A stretch of 64,000 bases of DNA from a virus. Positions 41,972 through 50,756 of this stretch are shown here, in pieces. Each line of letters opens with the position of its first letter. Within the stretch, counting starts at the first letter, position 1. A model generated the notes under the pieces. It worked only from the letters and a program-made list of their open reading frames with translations. It made no database searches and was not told where the DNA came from. The position numbers were made by a program, and so were the translations under genes. The stretch spans positions 1 to 64,000 of IMG/VR virus record IMGVR_UViG_3300020160_000328; one strand, given 5' to 3'.

Positions 41972-41980
41972 AATATTCTG

Positions 41981-41988
41981 CAAATTTA
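41981..41988 (-). promoter_or_regulatory. -7 box TAAATTTG at the scaffold-capsid transcript
   Basis: Minus-strand TAAATTTG followed by CAG, ending 10 nt before ATG 41971. A start about 6-8 nt downstream would give a nearly leaderless mRNA for the scaffold and capsid genes. The -33 TTG is not evident. Confidence 0.5.
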
Positions 41989-42052
41989 AGATTAATTATT
42001 TAATATATTTAAGTTTTAAACTTAACTTTTTTCATTTTGTAGCTAATAGCTA

Positions 42053-44497
42053 TTATTTACTTGTTCTACTTTTTAACTGATTATTTTTTGCTTTAGCTAT
42101 AGTGTTCTTTTCTTTATCTAACTTAAGCTTTTCTTTATCCATTACTTTTTGATGTTGAAACTTATCTGAATCTAATTGTATCTTAGCACTTTTTAAGTTA
42201 GCATCTACTCCAAACTTAGCTACTTCCATAACATCAGGAGTTCCATCTTTATCAAGATCTTTATCTTCATTAAATCCAAGAGATAAGATAGTTTGTTTTT
42301 GTATCTCTCTATCAGTTTTAAGTTCTTCTTCTCTTTCCATCATAACCATTTCATGATCCCACTCTTCTCTTCTGAACTGTCTAGCTTTTTCTTCAGACTC
42401 AGCTTGTGCTTTCATTTTTTGTTGCTCAATAGATTGTTCTCTTTCAATTCTTTCTTTCTCTGCTTTCTTAAGTACTTCTTCTGCTTCTTGTGTAGACTCT
42501 GAGTTTAATATAACAAGTAAGTCTGACATTTCTAACATTTGATTTTGCATAGCTGCATGAGATAATTGTTGTATAGTTTGTAAAGTCTCTCCTGCTTTAG
42601 TAGAGTTAGATACAAATAAACCATATGTAGAGTTTTCTAATAAATCATAATCAGGTTGTAACATCTTAATAGACATATCATCTAATACATAAGATATACT
42701 TGCTGGTTGATATTCAGAATAAGCTACTTTAGCACATTCAATTAATGCTTGTAATACATTTCTTTTTATATTATTATGTATATCAAAGTAAGGTTCTAAT
42801 ATATTAGCAGATTGTACTAAAGCTTGTTGTGTATTTCTTACAGCTTCATCACCACTAATTTGACCTTCAATTTGTTTATTAATACCTACAGATTCTCCAC
42901 ATCTTCTCTCAAAGTATTCAGCTAACATTTGATACTTTTGTATATCAGATACTAAAGATAAATCTATTTCTTTAGCAGCTTCTCCCATGTTAGAGTTTCC
43001 TTTATTACCTTCTTCAGATGGATCCAATAGACCTATCTTATTTACTTTAAAGTAATACATCCATTTCTCAATGTCAAGTCCTGCTGACTTAGGTATTAAA
43101 TTAGAGTTAAGTAACAATGCTTTACCATCATCTGATGCCATAAGTAATTCTACTCTATACCATATAATATTAAACATATATTGGTAGTATTTCATTCTAT
43201 CTACAAGAGATGTAATTTCAGAGTTTAAGTTATCATATGCAGCACCTATATAAGATAATTTACAAGTGTGTAGATTATCTAAATCTTTATGTTGTCCAGG
43301 TACTTCTCTTAAGAAAGCATATTTATCTCTATCTATTAAATATCCTTCATATTTAGTAGGAATCCATTCTGTAGTAATTTCTGTATCACCTGCTTCAGGA
43401 TTTAATACATATGCTTCATCTACTATATCTTCATAAGGTAATCCTGTTTCAGGTTCTATACCTTTTAAAAACTTGAATGGTTTTAAAGATTTCCATTCAG
43501 CATGTAACACTCTAGTTCCTAACATACTATTAGTACCATCATTTCTAAATGTAAATGATTCATTAGGTAATGAACTAGCATGAGAATAATTTTTATAAAT
43601 ATCATCAATCTCATCTAAAGACAATTCAGATCCAAAGTATTTAACTACTTCAGATGGTGTCATATGTGTTTCATAACAAGCCCATTCTCCATCTTCTATA
43701 TAGTCTAACTCTGGAGATTTATCATAATCAAATCTTAAAGGATTAACTACTTTTACAGTAGGTTCACCATTGTAAGCTCCAACCCAAAAGATTTCTCTTC
43801 CTGATATAAGACCATGTTTCCAAGCTTTGTTAAATTTCATTTTAATATCTTCTTTTTGTATAAGATATTGTAACAACTGATGTGATAAAGCTTCTGCTGG
43901 ATCTTGATGTTCCCTCTCCATATATTTCTTTACTTCATCAGGAGTCATTGTTTGTAGTTCTTGTTGAACTTGTTCTTGTATTTTTTGTTCTTCATCTGGA
44001 GTTAATTTCTTACCATCAGTTGAAGCATATTTCTTTTCTATCTCAAGTTTGATAGGTTGCATTATTGAGTTTTGTACAAAATCTTTTAATCTACCAAATT
44101 CTTCTTGTTCTTTTCTTGTTGTAGCTTCTTTATTAGTAGCTACTATTTTCCAAGAGAAAGGTCTTTTCATTTCCATACCAAGTAAAGCTTTAATCTTTCC
44201 TGATATAATATCCTTATTAGTAAAGTCAACAGGTAATTCACCTACTCCTTCACCAAATGGACTACATACTTTTTCAAAGTCTGCTTTATTAATTATGTTA
44301 TTAAACAAATCATAATTAATTTTCATTCTTCTGTATTCACTAATTCCTGTGTTAGTTTCATTAAATCCAAACACACCTCCTTTAGTAAATGATACTTTAT
44401 CTAAGGTATTTATATTATCCTTAAACCATTGTTTATCATCTTTATTCTTCTGTGCTCTTGTTAATCTTTGTTCAGGATTAAATATTGTTTCTGACAT
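42053..44497 (-). CDS. portal protein (crAss-like)
   Basis: 814 residues. The N-terminus (TIFNPEQRLTRAQKNKDDKQWFKD) and the GKIKALLGMEMKRPFSWKIVA segment are family features of crAss-like portals. The long C-terminal helical domain is very rich in Glu/Lys/Gln (QSIEQQKMKAQAESEEKARQ) and would form the barrel or crown. It follows terminase with no gap (the TerL stop TAA is followed directly by ATG). The length is within the usual 700-820 range. Confidence 0.85.
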   Translation of the reverse strand: MSETIFNPEQRLTRAQKNKDDKQWFKDNINTLDKVSFTKGGVFGFNETNTGISEYRRMKINYDLFNNIINKADFEKVCSPFGEGVGELPVDFTNKDIISGKIKALLGMEMKRPFSWKIVATNKEATTRKEQEEFGRLKDFVQNSIMQPIKLEIEKKYASTDGKKLTPDEEQKIQEQVQQELQTMTPDEVKKYMEREHQDPAEALSHQLLQYLIQKEDIKMKFNKAWKHGLISGREIFWVGAYNGEPTVKVVNPLRFDYDKSPELDYIEDGEWACYETHMTPSEVVKYFGSELSLDEIDDIYKNYSHASSLPNESFTFRNDGTNSMLGTRVLHAEWKSLKPFKFLKGIEPETGLPYEDIVDEAYVLNPEAGDTEITTEWIPTKYEGYLIDRDKYAFLREVPGQHKDLDNLHTCKLSYIGAAYDNLNSEITSLVDRMKYYQYMFNIIWYRVELLMASDDGKALLLNSNLIPKSAGLDIEKWMYYFKVNKIGLLDPSEEGNKGNSNMGEAAKEIDLSLVSDIQKYQMLAEYFERRCGESVGINKQIEGQISGDEAVRNTQQALVQSANILEPYFDIHNNIKRNVLQALIECAKVAYSEYQPASISYVLDDMSIKMLQPDYDLLENSTYGLFVSNSTKAGETLQTIQQLSHAAMQNQMLEMSDLLVILNSESTQEAEEVLKKAEKERIEREQSIEQQKMKAQAESEEKARQFRREEWDHEMVMMEREEELKTDREIQKQTILSLGFNEDKDLDKDGTPDVMEVAKFGVDANLKSAKIQLDSDKFQHQKVMDKEKLKLDKEKNTIAKAKNNQLKSRTSK

Positions 44498-46720
44498 TTA
44501 TCTTCTTTTATTAAAATTATCTAACATTTTCATCATACTTTCTATAGCTTTATTACCTTTACTTGATACATATTCTTTTCCTAACTCATCTTCTTGTACT
44601 TGGAACATACACATCATAAATGCCATAACCCTATCAAAGTTACCTTTTCTATTATACTGTATCAGCTCTTCTAATAAACCAATAGAGTAAATTGTTTCTA
44701 AATTTAGAATAGGATTACCATGTTCATCATAATCTCTAACTTCTAACAACCAATCTTTTATATACTTTTCTCCTGCATCTTTTAATTGGTCTACCATGTG
44801 TATACCATATATCCTTGCTACAGTAGAGTTCTTTACATTTTTAGAAATAACAGCATCAGGTTGTACAGCTAATTGATTTAATCTCTTTATTCTTCTAAAG
44901 TAATTCTTAACATGTGTTACCTCATTCTCGTGCATTATCTCAGCATTGTATAATTCAGCTAACATAGAACCTATTCTATTTACATCATCTGCTTCTTGAG
45001 GTCTACCCACATACTCAGCTACTATTTTGTTATTAGTAAATGAACCTTTATGTGTAGTCTTATAAACATAAATTGCAGCAAGTGAAACACCTGAAGATAA
45101 ATCTTGTCTATAAGGGTCATACCCAATCTTATACAAACCTTTAGGAGGTAAATCTACTGGATACTCATAAATTAAAGGACATCCACTTAAGTCAGTTACT
45201 TTAGGTTTATAATCTAAAATAGGAGTTAACTTATTATTCAAATCTGGTTTAGCTATTACTTTACCTTCTTGTCTTTCTAATGTTACAGGTGTACCTTTCT
45301 TTAACTGTAGTTTCTCATGCTTTATTTTATTTAATTGATTTCTTAATTCTATTACTGGGAAGTTATTGGAACTTACAGTTAAGAATGCTTCAGCAGGTCC
45401 AAATGGAAACTCCTGTACATGTTTCTGTAATTCCATAGAAGAGGATGCTTTTTCAAGTATCTCTTTTCTTCTTTCCATTTCATATTCTGTAGCTCCTTCA
45501 ATATCTGAGTTACCTTGAGCATCATAGAATCCTTCCATATTCCATGTTACAGGGTGAAAGAATCCACATACTGTATTCTCTGCACCTTCATCCCATATAT
45601 TCATAAAAGGCATTAATCTATAAGCTTCAGGACTATAGAACATATCAGCATAATCTACTGTACCAGACTCCATATCTCCACCTGTTCCAAATATAATAAT
45701 TTGTCCAGTGATATATGAACCTCCTGTTAAGGCAGGGTAAATAGCATTGTATGCTTCTTTTAAATTAGGAAAAGCTCCAGCTTCTTCTAGTAATACAATT
45801 TTACCATCTTTACCCCTAGCAGCATCAGGATTATCTCTAAATGATAGAGCCATTACTTCAGACTTGTAACCTTTAATAATCTTTACTCCATTTACTACTT
45901 CTTCATATCCTGACTTCTTGTGATCTTGTTTATCTACAAGCATAGATTTAGACCAACCTGTATGTTGATTTAAGTAATTCAGATAATCTGAAGTCATACC
46001 CATAGTTCCTTTAGGATATAAGAACTTCTTCTCAAAAGCTCCTATAATAATCTGTGCATCCCTAACAGTGTTATATATATTTGCACATATAGCTCCATCT
46101 TTATAAGAATACCCTTTCCTTCTAGATTTACCTACAATCATATGATAACCACCACTTACATAATCTAAATGTGGTTTTACTTTTAATGCTAGTCTATTAA
46201 GAACTTTTTGAGATACTTTATCTCTAGCTTCTTTTAATGTATAATAATCTGTAGACTTTTTATAGTCTGAACCAAGTTCTTTTTTTAAGTTTTTAAGTTG
46301 TCTTTGATAACTTCTATATTCTAATTTCTCTTCATCTGTAGAAGGTACTTGAGAACTCTTAGTAAATAAACCATTCTTAGCTATTTCTAAACTCCAAAAG
46401 TAATCATAATCTCCATCCCAAAAGTCAGGGTTTCTAGTTTCTTTTGTAGCTACTACTGAATCCTCATCTTCTTCATCTTCAACAACTATTTGTATTTGAG
46501 TAAAGTTTAAATAAAAGTAATGGTTTCCTGTTATCTTATGTCCTCCAACTTCATATCCTACAATACATCTTTTAAGTTGTTCTTCCCAATAAGCATACCA
46601 ATCAGGAGTACCTGTAGGAGAAGAACAATAAGAACCATTCTTTTGGAACCTTATAGCTTCTTCTCTAAATACTGCTGAGTTTAACCACTTACCATTATTA
46701 TCTCTAATCTCTAATGACAT
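44498..46720 (-). CDS. terL: terminase large subunit
   Basis: 740 residues. The ATPase half has a Walker A-like VGKSRRKGYSYKDG (~196-209) and Walker B KIVLLEEAG (~304-312) with the adjacent Glu pair. A coupling-type stretch GGSYITGQIIIFGTGGDMESG follows. The RNase H-like nuclease half begins around YKIGYDPYRQDLSSG (~523) with its first catalytic Asp. It pumps phage DNA into the head through the portal encoded next. It overlaps the GroES-like gene by 17 nt. The length is usual for crAss-like TerL. Confidence 0.92.
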   Translation of the reverse strand: MSLEIRDNNGKWLNSAVFREEAIRFQKNGSYCSSPTGTPDWYAYWEEQLKRCIVGYEVGGHKITGNHYFYLNFTQIQIVVEDEEDEDSVVATKETRNPDFWDGDYDYFWSLEIAKNGLFTKSSQVPSTDEEKLEYRSYQRQLKNLKKELGSDYKKSTDYYTLKEARDKVSQKVLNRLALKVKPHLDYVSGGYHMIVGKSRRKGYSYKDGAICANIYNTVRDAQIIIGAFEKKFLYPKGTMGMTSDYLNYLNQHTGWSKSMLVDKQDHKKSGYEEVVNGVKIIKGYKSEVMALSFRDNPDAARGKDGKIVLLEEAGAFPNLKEAYNAIYPALTGGSYITGQIIIFGTGGDMESGTVDYADMFYSPEAYRLMPFMNIWDEGAENTVCGFFHPVTWNMEGFYDAQGNSDIEGATEYEMERRKEILEKASSSMELQKHVQEFPFGPAEAFLTVSSNNFPVIELRNQLNKIKHEKLQLKKGTPVTLERQEGKVIAKPDLNNKLTPILDYKPKVTDLSGCPLIYEYPVDLPPKGLYKIGYDPYRQDLSSGVSLAAIYVYKTTHKGSFTNNKIVAEYVGRPQEADDVNRIGSMLAELYNAEIMHENEVTHVKNYFRRIKRLNQLAVQPDAVISKNVKNSTVARIYGIHMVDQLKDAGEKYIKDWLLEVRDYDEHGNPILNLETIYSIGLLEELIQYNRKGNFDRVMAFMMCMFQVQEDELGKEYVSSKGNKAIESMMKMLDNFNKRR

Positions 46721-46958
46721 AAAACATACTAGATTCCAAATCTCTTAAATAAAGAAATTCTCTGTTATCAATTGTTATAGGTTCTGTAAAGGATTCTCTA
46801 AATACTACTTTACAACCTTTTAAATCTGTATGCACTTCTCCTGCATACACTATAATACCTGTATTAGGTTTCTTATCTTCAACACCTAAAATCAAAGATT
46901 TAGTTGCTGGAATATCTCTCTCAATTATTACTGAATGTTTTGGTAATTCTATATTCAT
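46704..46958 (-). CDS. GroES-like co-chaperonin
   Basis: 84 residues. The pattern VIIERDIPATKS … VEDKKPNTGIIVYAGEVH … LKGCKVVFRE … EPITIDNREFLYLRD follows the GroES fold: N-terminal strand, mobile loop region, 'KP..G.V...G', 'G..V.F', and a final Ile/Asp/Glu strand. It is shorter than the usual 95-100 residues. It overlaps TerL and lies ahead of the capsid genes, which fits a phage co-chaperonin that adapts host GroEL for capsid folding (known for T4 gp31). The stop is TAG, followed two codons later by TAA in frame. Confidence 0.55.
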   Translation of the reverse strand: MNIELPKHSVIIERDIPATKSLILGVEDKKPNTGIIVYAGEVHTDLKGCKVVFRESFTEPITIDNREFLYLRDLESSMFYVIRD

Positions 46959-46978
46959 TATTTACTTATTAAGAAATG

Positions 46979-46986
46979 CAAAGATA
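46979..46986 (-). promoter_or_regulatory. -7 box TATCTTTG upstream of the GroES-terL unit
   Basis: Minus-strand TATCTTTG followed by CA, 20 nt before ATG 46958. It is identical to the boxes at 3889 and 50600. No TTG at 18-21 nt is seen, so it is only a candidate. Confidence 0.4.
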
Positions 46987-46990
46987 CACT

Positions 46991-47545
46991 TTACATTTCA
47001 AATGGGTTAATTACTTTGTTACTTTTTGTTTTAGTTTGTTCAAACAATTCCTGTTCTACTTTATCTTTCATACTATTTAAGTTCTGTAAAACTTTATCAG
47101 TATCTGTCATAGCAGAGGTAATATCTCTAGGTTTATAAATAGGTAAACCTGTTCTTTCACTTCTTTCTGTAATATCAAATGTATTAAAGAAGTTTTTCAT
47201 CTTCTCTGCTGCTTGTAATACTGATGTATAGTAAGAATAAGTAGGTGAAGCTTCTTTATGAAATTCACTCATCTTAATTAAACCTTGCTCTAATAATGTA
47301 TCAGGTTGCCACTCACTATCAAAGTATATTTGTTGCAGTTTCTCAAATCTTATTTCATCAGAATATCCTGCATAAGGATTACTCTTTTTCTTTGAAGACA
47401 TTAACTCTATAAAAGTAAACTCCTTTATAGCTCTAGATTTATCTGATGTTGTATCTCTCTCCCATATCTCCTTGAAGGGAGATATGAGTAGAGTTTCTAC
47501 ATTTGGTTTTGCTACTGCATTTTCTACTACAAATAAAAATGCCAT
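46991..47545 (-). CDS. hypothetical protein next to terminase
   Basis: 184 residues, soluble and helical, with KEFTFIELMSSKKKSNPYAG and a C-terminal coiled stretch (LQNLNSMKDKVEQELFEQTK). It is 1 nt from the 123-residue gene upstream. Position ahead of terL is where small-terminase or packaging accessory genes often lie, but no HTH or small-terminase hallmark is visible. Unrecognised. Confidence 0.5.
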   Translation of the reverse strand: MAFLFVVENAVAKPNVETLLISPFKEIWERDTTSDKSRAIKEFTFIELMSSKKKSNPYAGYSDEIRFEKLQQIYFDSEWQPDTLLEQGLIKMSEFHKEASPTYSYYTSVLQAAEKMKNFFNTFDITERSERTGLPIYKPRDITSAMTDTDKVLQNLNSMKDKVEQELFEQTKTKSNKVINPFEM

Positions 47546-47546
47546 A

Positions 47547-47918
47547 TTATAGTTCTGGGTTTGTTAAAGCTTTAACTACAAAATAAGTTGATTTCTCTAC
47601 TTCTGTTTGTGCTAATGAGACTTCTCTAAAGAAGTCTGCTGATATAGCTTTAAATGATTGTTCATCCATTTCATAGAACTTATATGCAAAATCATTTTTC
47701 TTAGCTTCTAAATAATCTATAAGATTAGCAGCTCCTTCTTTTACTTTATATACTTCTGATTCATCTTCAGAGTTATAAGTAATTCTCATTCTTCTCTCTC
47801 CTAAAGTAGGTTTATATACTTCAGTTTCTACTACTTCATTTTCTTTTTGTTCTTGAAGTTTAGCTAGCATCATTAAGAATGCTATAGCTTTCATTTTTTC
47901 TTCTACTTGTGTGTTCAT
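47547..47918 (-). CDS. small helical protein, possible Acb2-like cyclic-nucleotide sponge
   Basis: 123 residues. The core RRMRITYNSEDESEVYKVKE followed by GAANLIDYLE, and the C-terminal SLAQTEVEKSTYFVVKALT, resemble the two-helix layout of Acb2-family anti-CBASS/anti-Thoeris proteins (a short strand, a helix with 'A..L...IE', then 'A...(L/V)E.S..WAVKALT'). The protein is longer than usual, with an extra ~20 residues between helices. The match is a pattern impression only. It is co-transcribed with packaging genes. Confidence 0.35.
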   Translation of the reverse strand: MNTQVEEKMKAIAFLMMLAKLQEQKENEVVETEVYKPTLGERRMRITYNSEDESEVYKVKEGAANLIDYLEAKKNDFAYKFYEMDEQSFKAISADFFREVSLAQTEVEKSTYFVVKALTNPEL

Positions 47919-47920
47919 AA

Positions 47921-48403
47921 TTATAAATTTATAAAATTAGTTCCTGTTATAAAATCTTTGTTTTTGTGTTTTGTTTTTATTTGTTGTAGTGTTAAACCTT
48001 TTGTTTTCTCAAAGTGTGGCATATCTTTAAATGTTCTCCAATCTCCACCCCATGAATATCCTGCTTTCTTAAATACCTGTACTACTTCCATCCAATCAGA
48101 TTGTTGATCTTTATCCCAATCTTTCTTAGTATCCCATGAAGCTTCTTTACCATTTATAATTAACACAATGTCTATAGCTAATCCATAATTATGAATACTA
48201 TCTCCACCTTTAGCATTAGTTACTTTAGGTACTTGTTTAAACAAAGCATCCTGTTCTGCAAAGGTTCTTAAACCTTGAGCAATTCTTACTTTAGAATTTC
48301 CTGTTAGTACAGTACTATTAATATTATCTACTAATTTAGTTACTTCATTTTTTATTAAAGGATGAAGCTTTCCTATTTTTTCTTGTGATGCTTTATCTAC
48401 CAT
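47921..48403 (-). CDS. M15-family peptidoglycan peptidase (endolysin)
   Basis: 160 residues. The zinc site is visible as SIHNYGLAIDIVL (H71, D78) and WRTFKDMPHFE (H130), with the family's Arg-containing RIAQGLRTFAEQDALF at ~40-55. This is the VanY/L-alanyl-D-glutamate peptidase layout and covers nearly the whole protein. There is no cell-wall-binding domain. It cleaves peptide stems of the host wall at lysis. The 2-nt spacing downstream and 1-nt overlap upstream place it in the packaging/lysis operon. Confidence 0.9.
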   Translation of the reverse strand: MVDKASQEKIGKLHPLIKNEVTKLVDNINSTVLTGNSKVRIAQGLRTFAEQDALFKQVPKVTNAKGGDSIHNYGLAIDIVLIINGKEASWDTKKDWDKDQQSDWMEVVQVFKKAGYSWGGDWRTFKDMPHFEKTKGLTLQQIKTKHKNKDFITGTNFINL

Positions 48404-48705
48404 TACTTTGTTACTTTAGCTGTAAAACTTAATATTTCTTGACTGCTATCTTTATATGTTATAGTTATAACTTTTCTTATATCCTGCCAACCAGGATTAT
48501 GTATTAAATGTTTAGGTATACTTTGTGCATGATACTCTACAACAAGTTTAGTATCATCATAAGTTTTAACTGTAGTACATGAACCACAGTTAGGTGTAAT
48601 ACTAAATACATCTTCTATCTTTAGTTCATTAAGATAATATATTAATGTATGTCTAGTATTTTCTTTTATGGTCCCTAAATTTATGTAGTAATCTTTCCAT
48701 TTCAT
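48403..48705 (-). CDS. small beta protein, DUF1573-like
   Basis: 100 residues. The layout NLGTIKENTRHTLIYYLNEL, then ITPNCGSCTTV, KLVVEYHAQ and VITITYKDSSQEILSFTAKV follows the Ig-like DUF1573 pattern that is abundant in Bacteroidota ('G.I..G....F...N', 'v..sCGCT', 'I.v.s.'). It has no signal peptide, so it is intracellular or virion-borne. The role is unknown. Confidence 0.45.
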   Translation of the reverse strand: MKWKDYYINLGTIKENTRHTLIYYLNELKIEDVFSITPNCGSCTTVKTYDDTKLVVEYHAQSIPKHLIHNPGWQDIRKVITITYKDSSQEILSFTAKVTK

Positions 48706-49061
48706 TTTCCTAATACTTTAAAGATTAGTTTATCTTTATTTAGATTCCAAATAATATTGTTCTTTTTATCAAACCACATACCACCTAATTTTAACCATTT
48801 CCAATTAGATTTATTCTGCATTACAGGATAGCAAGGCTTATCACATTCCTTATTACTCATTTGTAATGCTGTAGTATTACAACCACACAATTTACATTGA
48901 CCTGTAGTGTAACAATCTAAATCCATAGAGTTTATTCTATATTGTATTTGTTCTCTAATATGTTTAGGTATTAAGAAACTAAATTTAGAATAATATAATT
49001 GGTATCTTATATTTCCTTGTATATAAGCTTTTATGTTTTTTAAATTAATTTGTGCTTTCAT
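48702..49061 (-). CDS. hypothetical Cys-rich protein
   Basis: 119 residues. A cysteine set CKLCGCN … CDKPC (~58-77) could bind zinc, and the C-terminus is aromatic and basic (KSNWKWLKLGGMWFDKKN). It overlaps both neighbours (4 and 17 nt). Not recognised. Confidence 0.5.
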   Translation of the reverse strand: MKAQINLKNIKAYIQGNIRYQLYYSKFSFLIPKHIREQIQYRINSMDLDCYTTGQCKLCGCNTTALQMSNKECDKPCYPVMQNKSNWKWLKLGGMWFDKKNNIIWNLNKDKLIFKVLGK

Positions 49062-49344
49062 AACTATCTAATACTTTAAGTCTTTCTAAATATCTTCTTT
49101 CTGATATTAAACCATTCTTGTAATTTTCTTCAATTACACTTCTACTATATTTGATTCTACTTTTAGATACCTCAAATACACCAAAATATTGTAATCTAAT
49201 ATCTCTTAGTATACCACTTGTAAATGCTTTTCTAACCATCTTAAAAGGACTAGAGCATATTAATCTAAATTCTTCTATATCTATAGAATCATTAAACTCA
49301 CTTAGTTCATAGTATTCTTCTATTGTAGTTAGAGTTGATTCCAT
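49045..49344 (-). CDS. hypothetical protein
   Basis: 99 residues, helical, ending with SERRYLERLKVLDSYESTN. The middle LICSSPFKMVRKAFTSG resembles the phage Rho-terminator-like or gp-type adaptor small proteins, but no family can be named. It overlaps neighbours by 17 and 1 nt. Confidence 0.5.
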   Translation of the reverse strand: MESTLTTIEEYYELSEFNDSIDIEEFRLICSSPFKMVRKAFTSGILRDIRLQYFGVFEVSKSRIKYSRSVIEENYKNGLISERRYLERLKVLDSYESTN

Positions 49345-49739
49345 TAGTATATCAATTTACTATTATTCTGATTCTTTCTTATTTCTGTTTGTGCCATATC
49401 ATAGATATTAATATCTGTAGGTGTAGCAACTTCTTCTTGAACCTTCTCTTCAGCTCTAGCTTTTAGAGCTACTTGTCTTAAAGCATCTATATTTTCTATT
49501 TCAGTCATAAACTTACTTAGGAAAATCTCTAGTTGTGAGAGTGTAATTCTAAAGAGTAAAGACTCCCAATTGATATCTACCTCTTCTATACCTTTAGATT
49601 CATCTGTAAACTTATAGAATAAATCTTTTCTTTCTGTAGCATTAGCTTTTTCATATAAAGCTTTAGGTCCAATTTCTTTGATATACTCTAGAATAAACAT
49701 TCTAGTTATCAGGTTGGATGGGTGTTCTAGTTTAAACAT
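49344..49739 (-). CDS. hypothetical helical protein
   Basis: 131 residues, almost entirely helical, with acidic and Leu-rich segments (ITLSQLEIFLSKFMTEIENI). It overlaps the 69-residue gene by 8 nt. No motif. Confidence 0.5.
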   Translation of the reverse strand: MFKLEHPSNLITRMFILEYIKEIGPKALYEKANATERKDLFYKFTDESKGIEEVDINWESLLFRITLSQLEIFLSKFMTEIENIDALRQVALKARAEEKVQEEVATPTDINIYDMAQTEIRKNQNNSKLIY

Positions 49740-49941
49740 TTTCTTCTCTACTTAAATTATCTAATTGTCTTAAAAAGTCAGCCTGTGTTGTTGGTTGAGT
49801 TGTTGGTTGTAATCTTATAAACTTTATAGGTTTATCTTTTGTGTGTCTTGGCTCCTGAAGTAAATCTTCTACCTCTTTTAGATTAGGAGAGGTTGTGTTG
49901 GTAACCCATAGACCATTTGGTATTATAGATACATTATTCAT
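49732..49941 (-). CDS. small hypothetical protein
   Basis: 69 residues with a repeated Pro-Thr-Thr-Gln stretch (QPTTQPTTQ, ~46-54) and a basic middle. It overlaps both neighbours by 8 nt, which supports real translation coupling. Function unknown. Confidence 0.5.
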   Translation of the reverse strand: MNNVSIIPNGLWVTNTTSPNLKEVEDLLQEPRHTKDKPIKFIRLQPTTQPTTQADFLRQLDNLSREENV

Positions 49942-50284
49942 TTATCTCTAGTTTAAATTGATATCCTTGTACTTTCTCATTAGGTATAAGAATAGGTAAA
50001 ATCTTTATGTTCTTCTCATCACCATAAATAAATTTCTTATTCTTTAATTGTTCTAAGTAGTTTCCTAAACCACCCGCAGAGATTCCTAATTTCTCTCTTA
50101 CTATTTTTCTACCTGAAGTACCAAAAGGTTCTCTAGATATATCTCCTTGTAATGACATGAATGCAGCAAGTACTTCTGCTTCTTTAGGTGTCATTTGAAT
50201 TGGAAGAATATGATTTATTAAAAGCAAGTGCTTTTTGTAATACTCTTCTCTGTTTAACTGTAATGCTTTTTTGATTATTTCCAT
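49934..50284 (-). CDS. winged-HTH-like regulator
   Basis: 116 residues. TPKEAEVLAAFMSLQG (~32-47) leads into REKLGISAGGLGNYLEQLKNKKFI (~68-91), which reads as a helix-turn-helix with a 'S..T...L..L..KG' recognition helix followed by a wing. This pattern occurs in small phage transcription factors. It is the second gene of the minus-strand block, a plausible place for a late-gene regulator. It overlaps the zincin-like gene by 10 nt. Confidence 0.5.
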   Translation of the reverse strand: MEIIKKALQLNREEYYKKHLLLINHILPIQMTPKEAEVLAAFMSLQGDISREPFGTSGRKIVREKLGISAGGLGNYLEQLKNKKFIYGDEKNIKILPILIPNEKVQGYQFKLEINE

Positions 50285-50595
50285 TTCATAAATTGTCTTA
50301 TTGCTTGACTAAACATATTATTGTTTACTTCAAATTGTTTATGGTCCATAACAAACATATAATTACCATCTACAGATTCATCATGATATCTTGTGCAATT
50401 AATACAATGTATAATTTCCATAACTTCATGACAAATTATCATAAATACTGAGCCTGGGTCTCTATCTAAATGAAGAGTACCTATAGCTATACTTCTATCT
50501 TTAAAAGCAAAGCTTTCACCACCATGTTCTTTATGGTAAGTAACTGTAAATGTCATATGACCTATTTCTACTTTCTTTGGTAACTTTAATTCCAT
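50275..50595 (-). CDS. zincin-like small protein (HExxxxxH)
   Basis: 106 residues from ATG 50595 (MELKLPKKVEIG). The frame is open 11 codons further up, but that stretch lies inside the promoter, whose -7 box ends 5 nt before this ATG, so the later start is chosen. The motif ICHEVMEIIHC (about 61-71 of this form) gives HE plus a second His, followed by a conserved-looking FVMDHKQFEV. This resembles short phage metallopeptidase-fold proteins. First gene of the minus-strand block. Confidence 0.65.
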   Translation of the reverse strand: MELKLPKKVEIGHMTFTVTYHKEHGGESFAFKDRSIAIGTLHLDRDPGSVFMIICHEVMEIIHCINCTRYHDESVDGNYMFVMDHKQFEVNNNMFSQAIRQFMKWK

Positions 50596-50599
50596 GCTG

Positions 50600-50628
50600 C
50601 AAAGATAATACTTATTTTTAAACTGCAA
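50600..50628 (-). promoter_or_regulatory. promoter of the minus-strand block
   Basis: Minus-strand TATCTTTG (50607-50600) with TTG (50628-50626) 18 nt upstream matches the Bacteroidota -33/-7 promoter. The predicted start falls within a few nt of ATG 50595, giving a leaderless or nearly leaderless mRNA. Confidence 0.7.
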
Positions 50629-50719
50629 AGAAAAATATTAAAAATATTTAATAAAAATATTAACTGTTCTTATAAACTATATAAATGTAGTCTAATTGCT
50701 AAAATAATTTTTAAAACAC

Positions 50720-50750
50720 TTGCATCTTAAAAATAAAAGAACTAACTTTG
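50720..50750 (+). promoter_or_regulatory. promoter of the 50.8-kb small RNA
   Basis: TTG at 50720-50722, 20 nt spacer, TAACTTTG at 50743-50750: a full match to the Bacteroidota -33/-7 consensus, divergent from the promoter at 50600-50628. Confidence 0.75.
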
Positions 50751-50756
50751 CGTACT

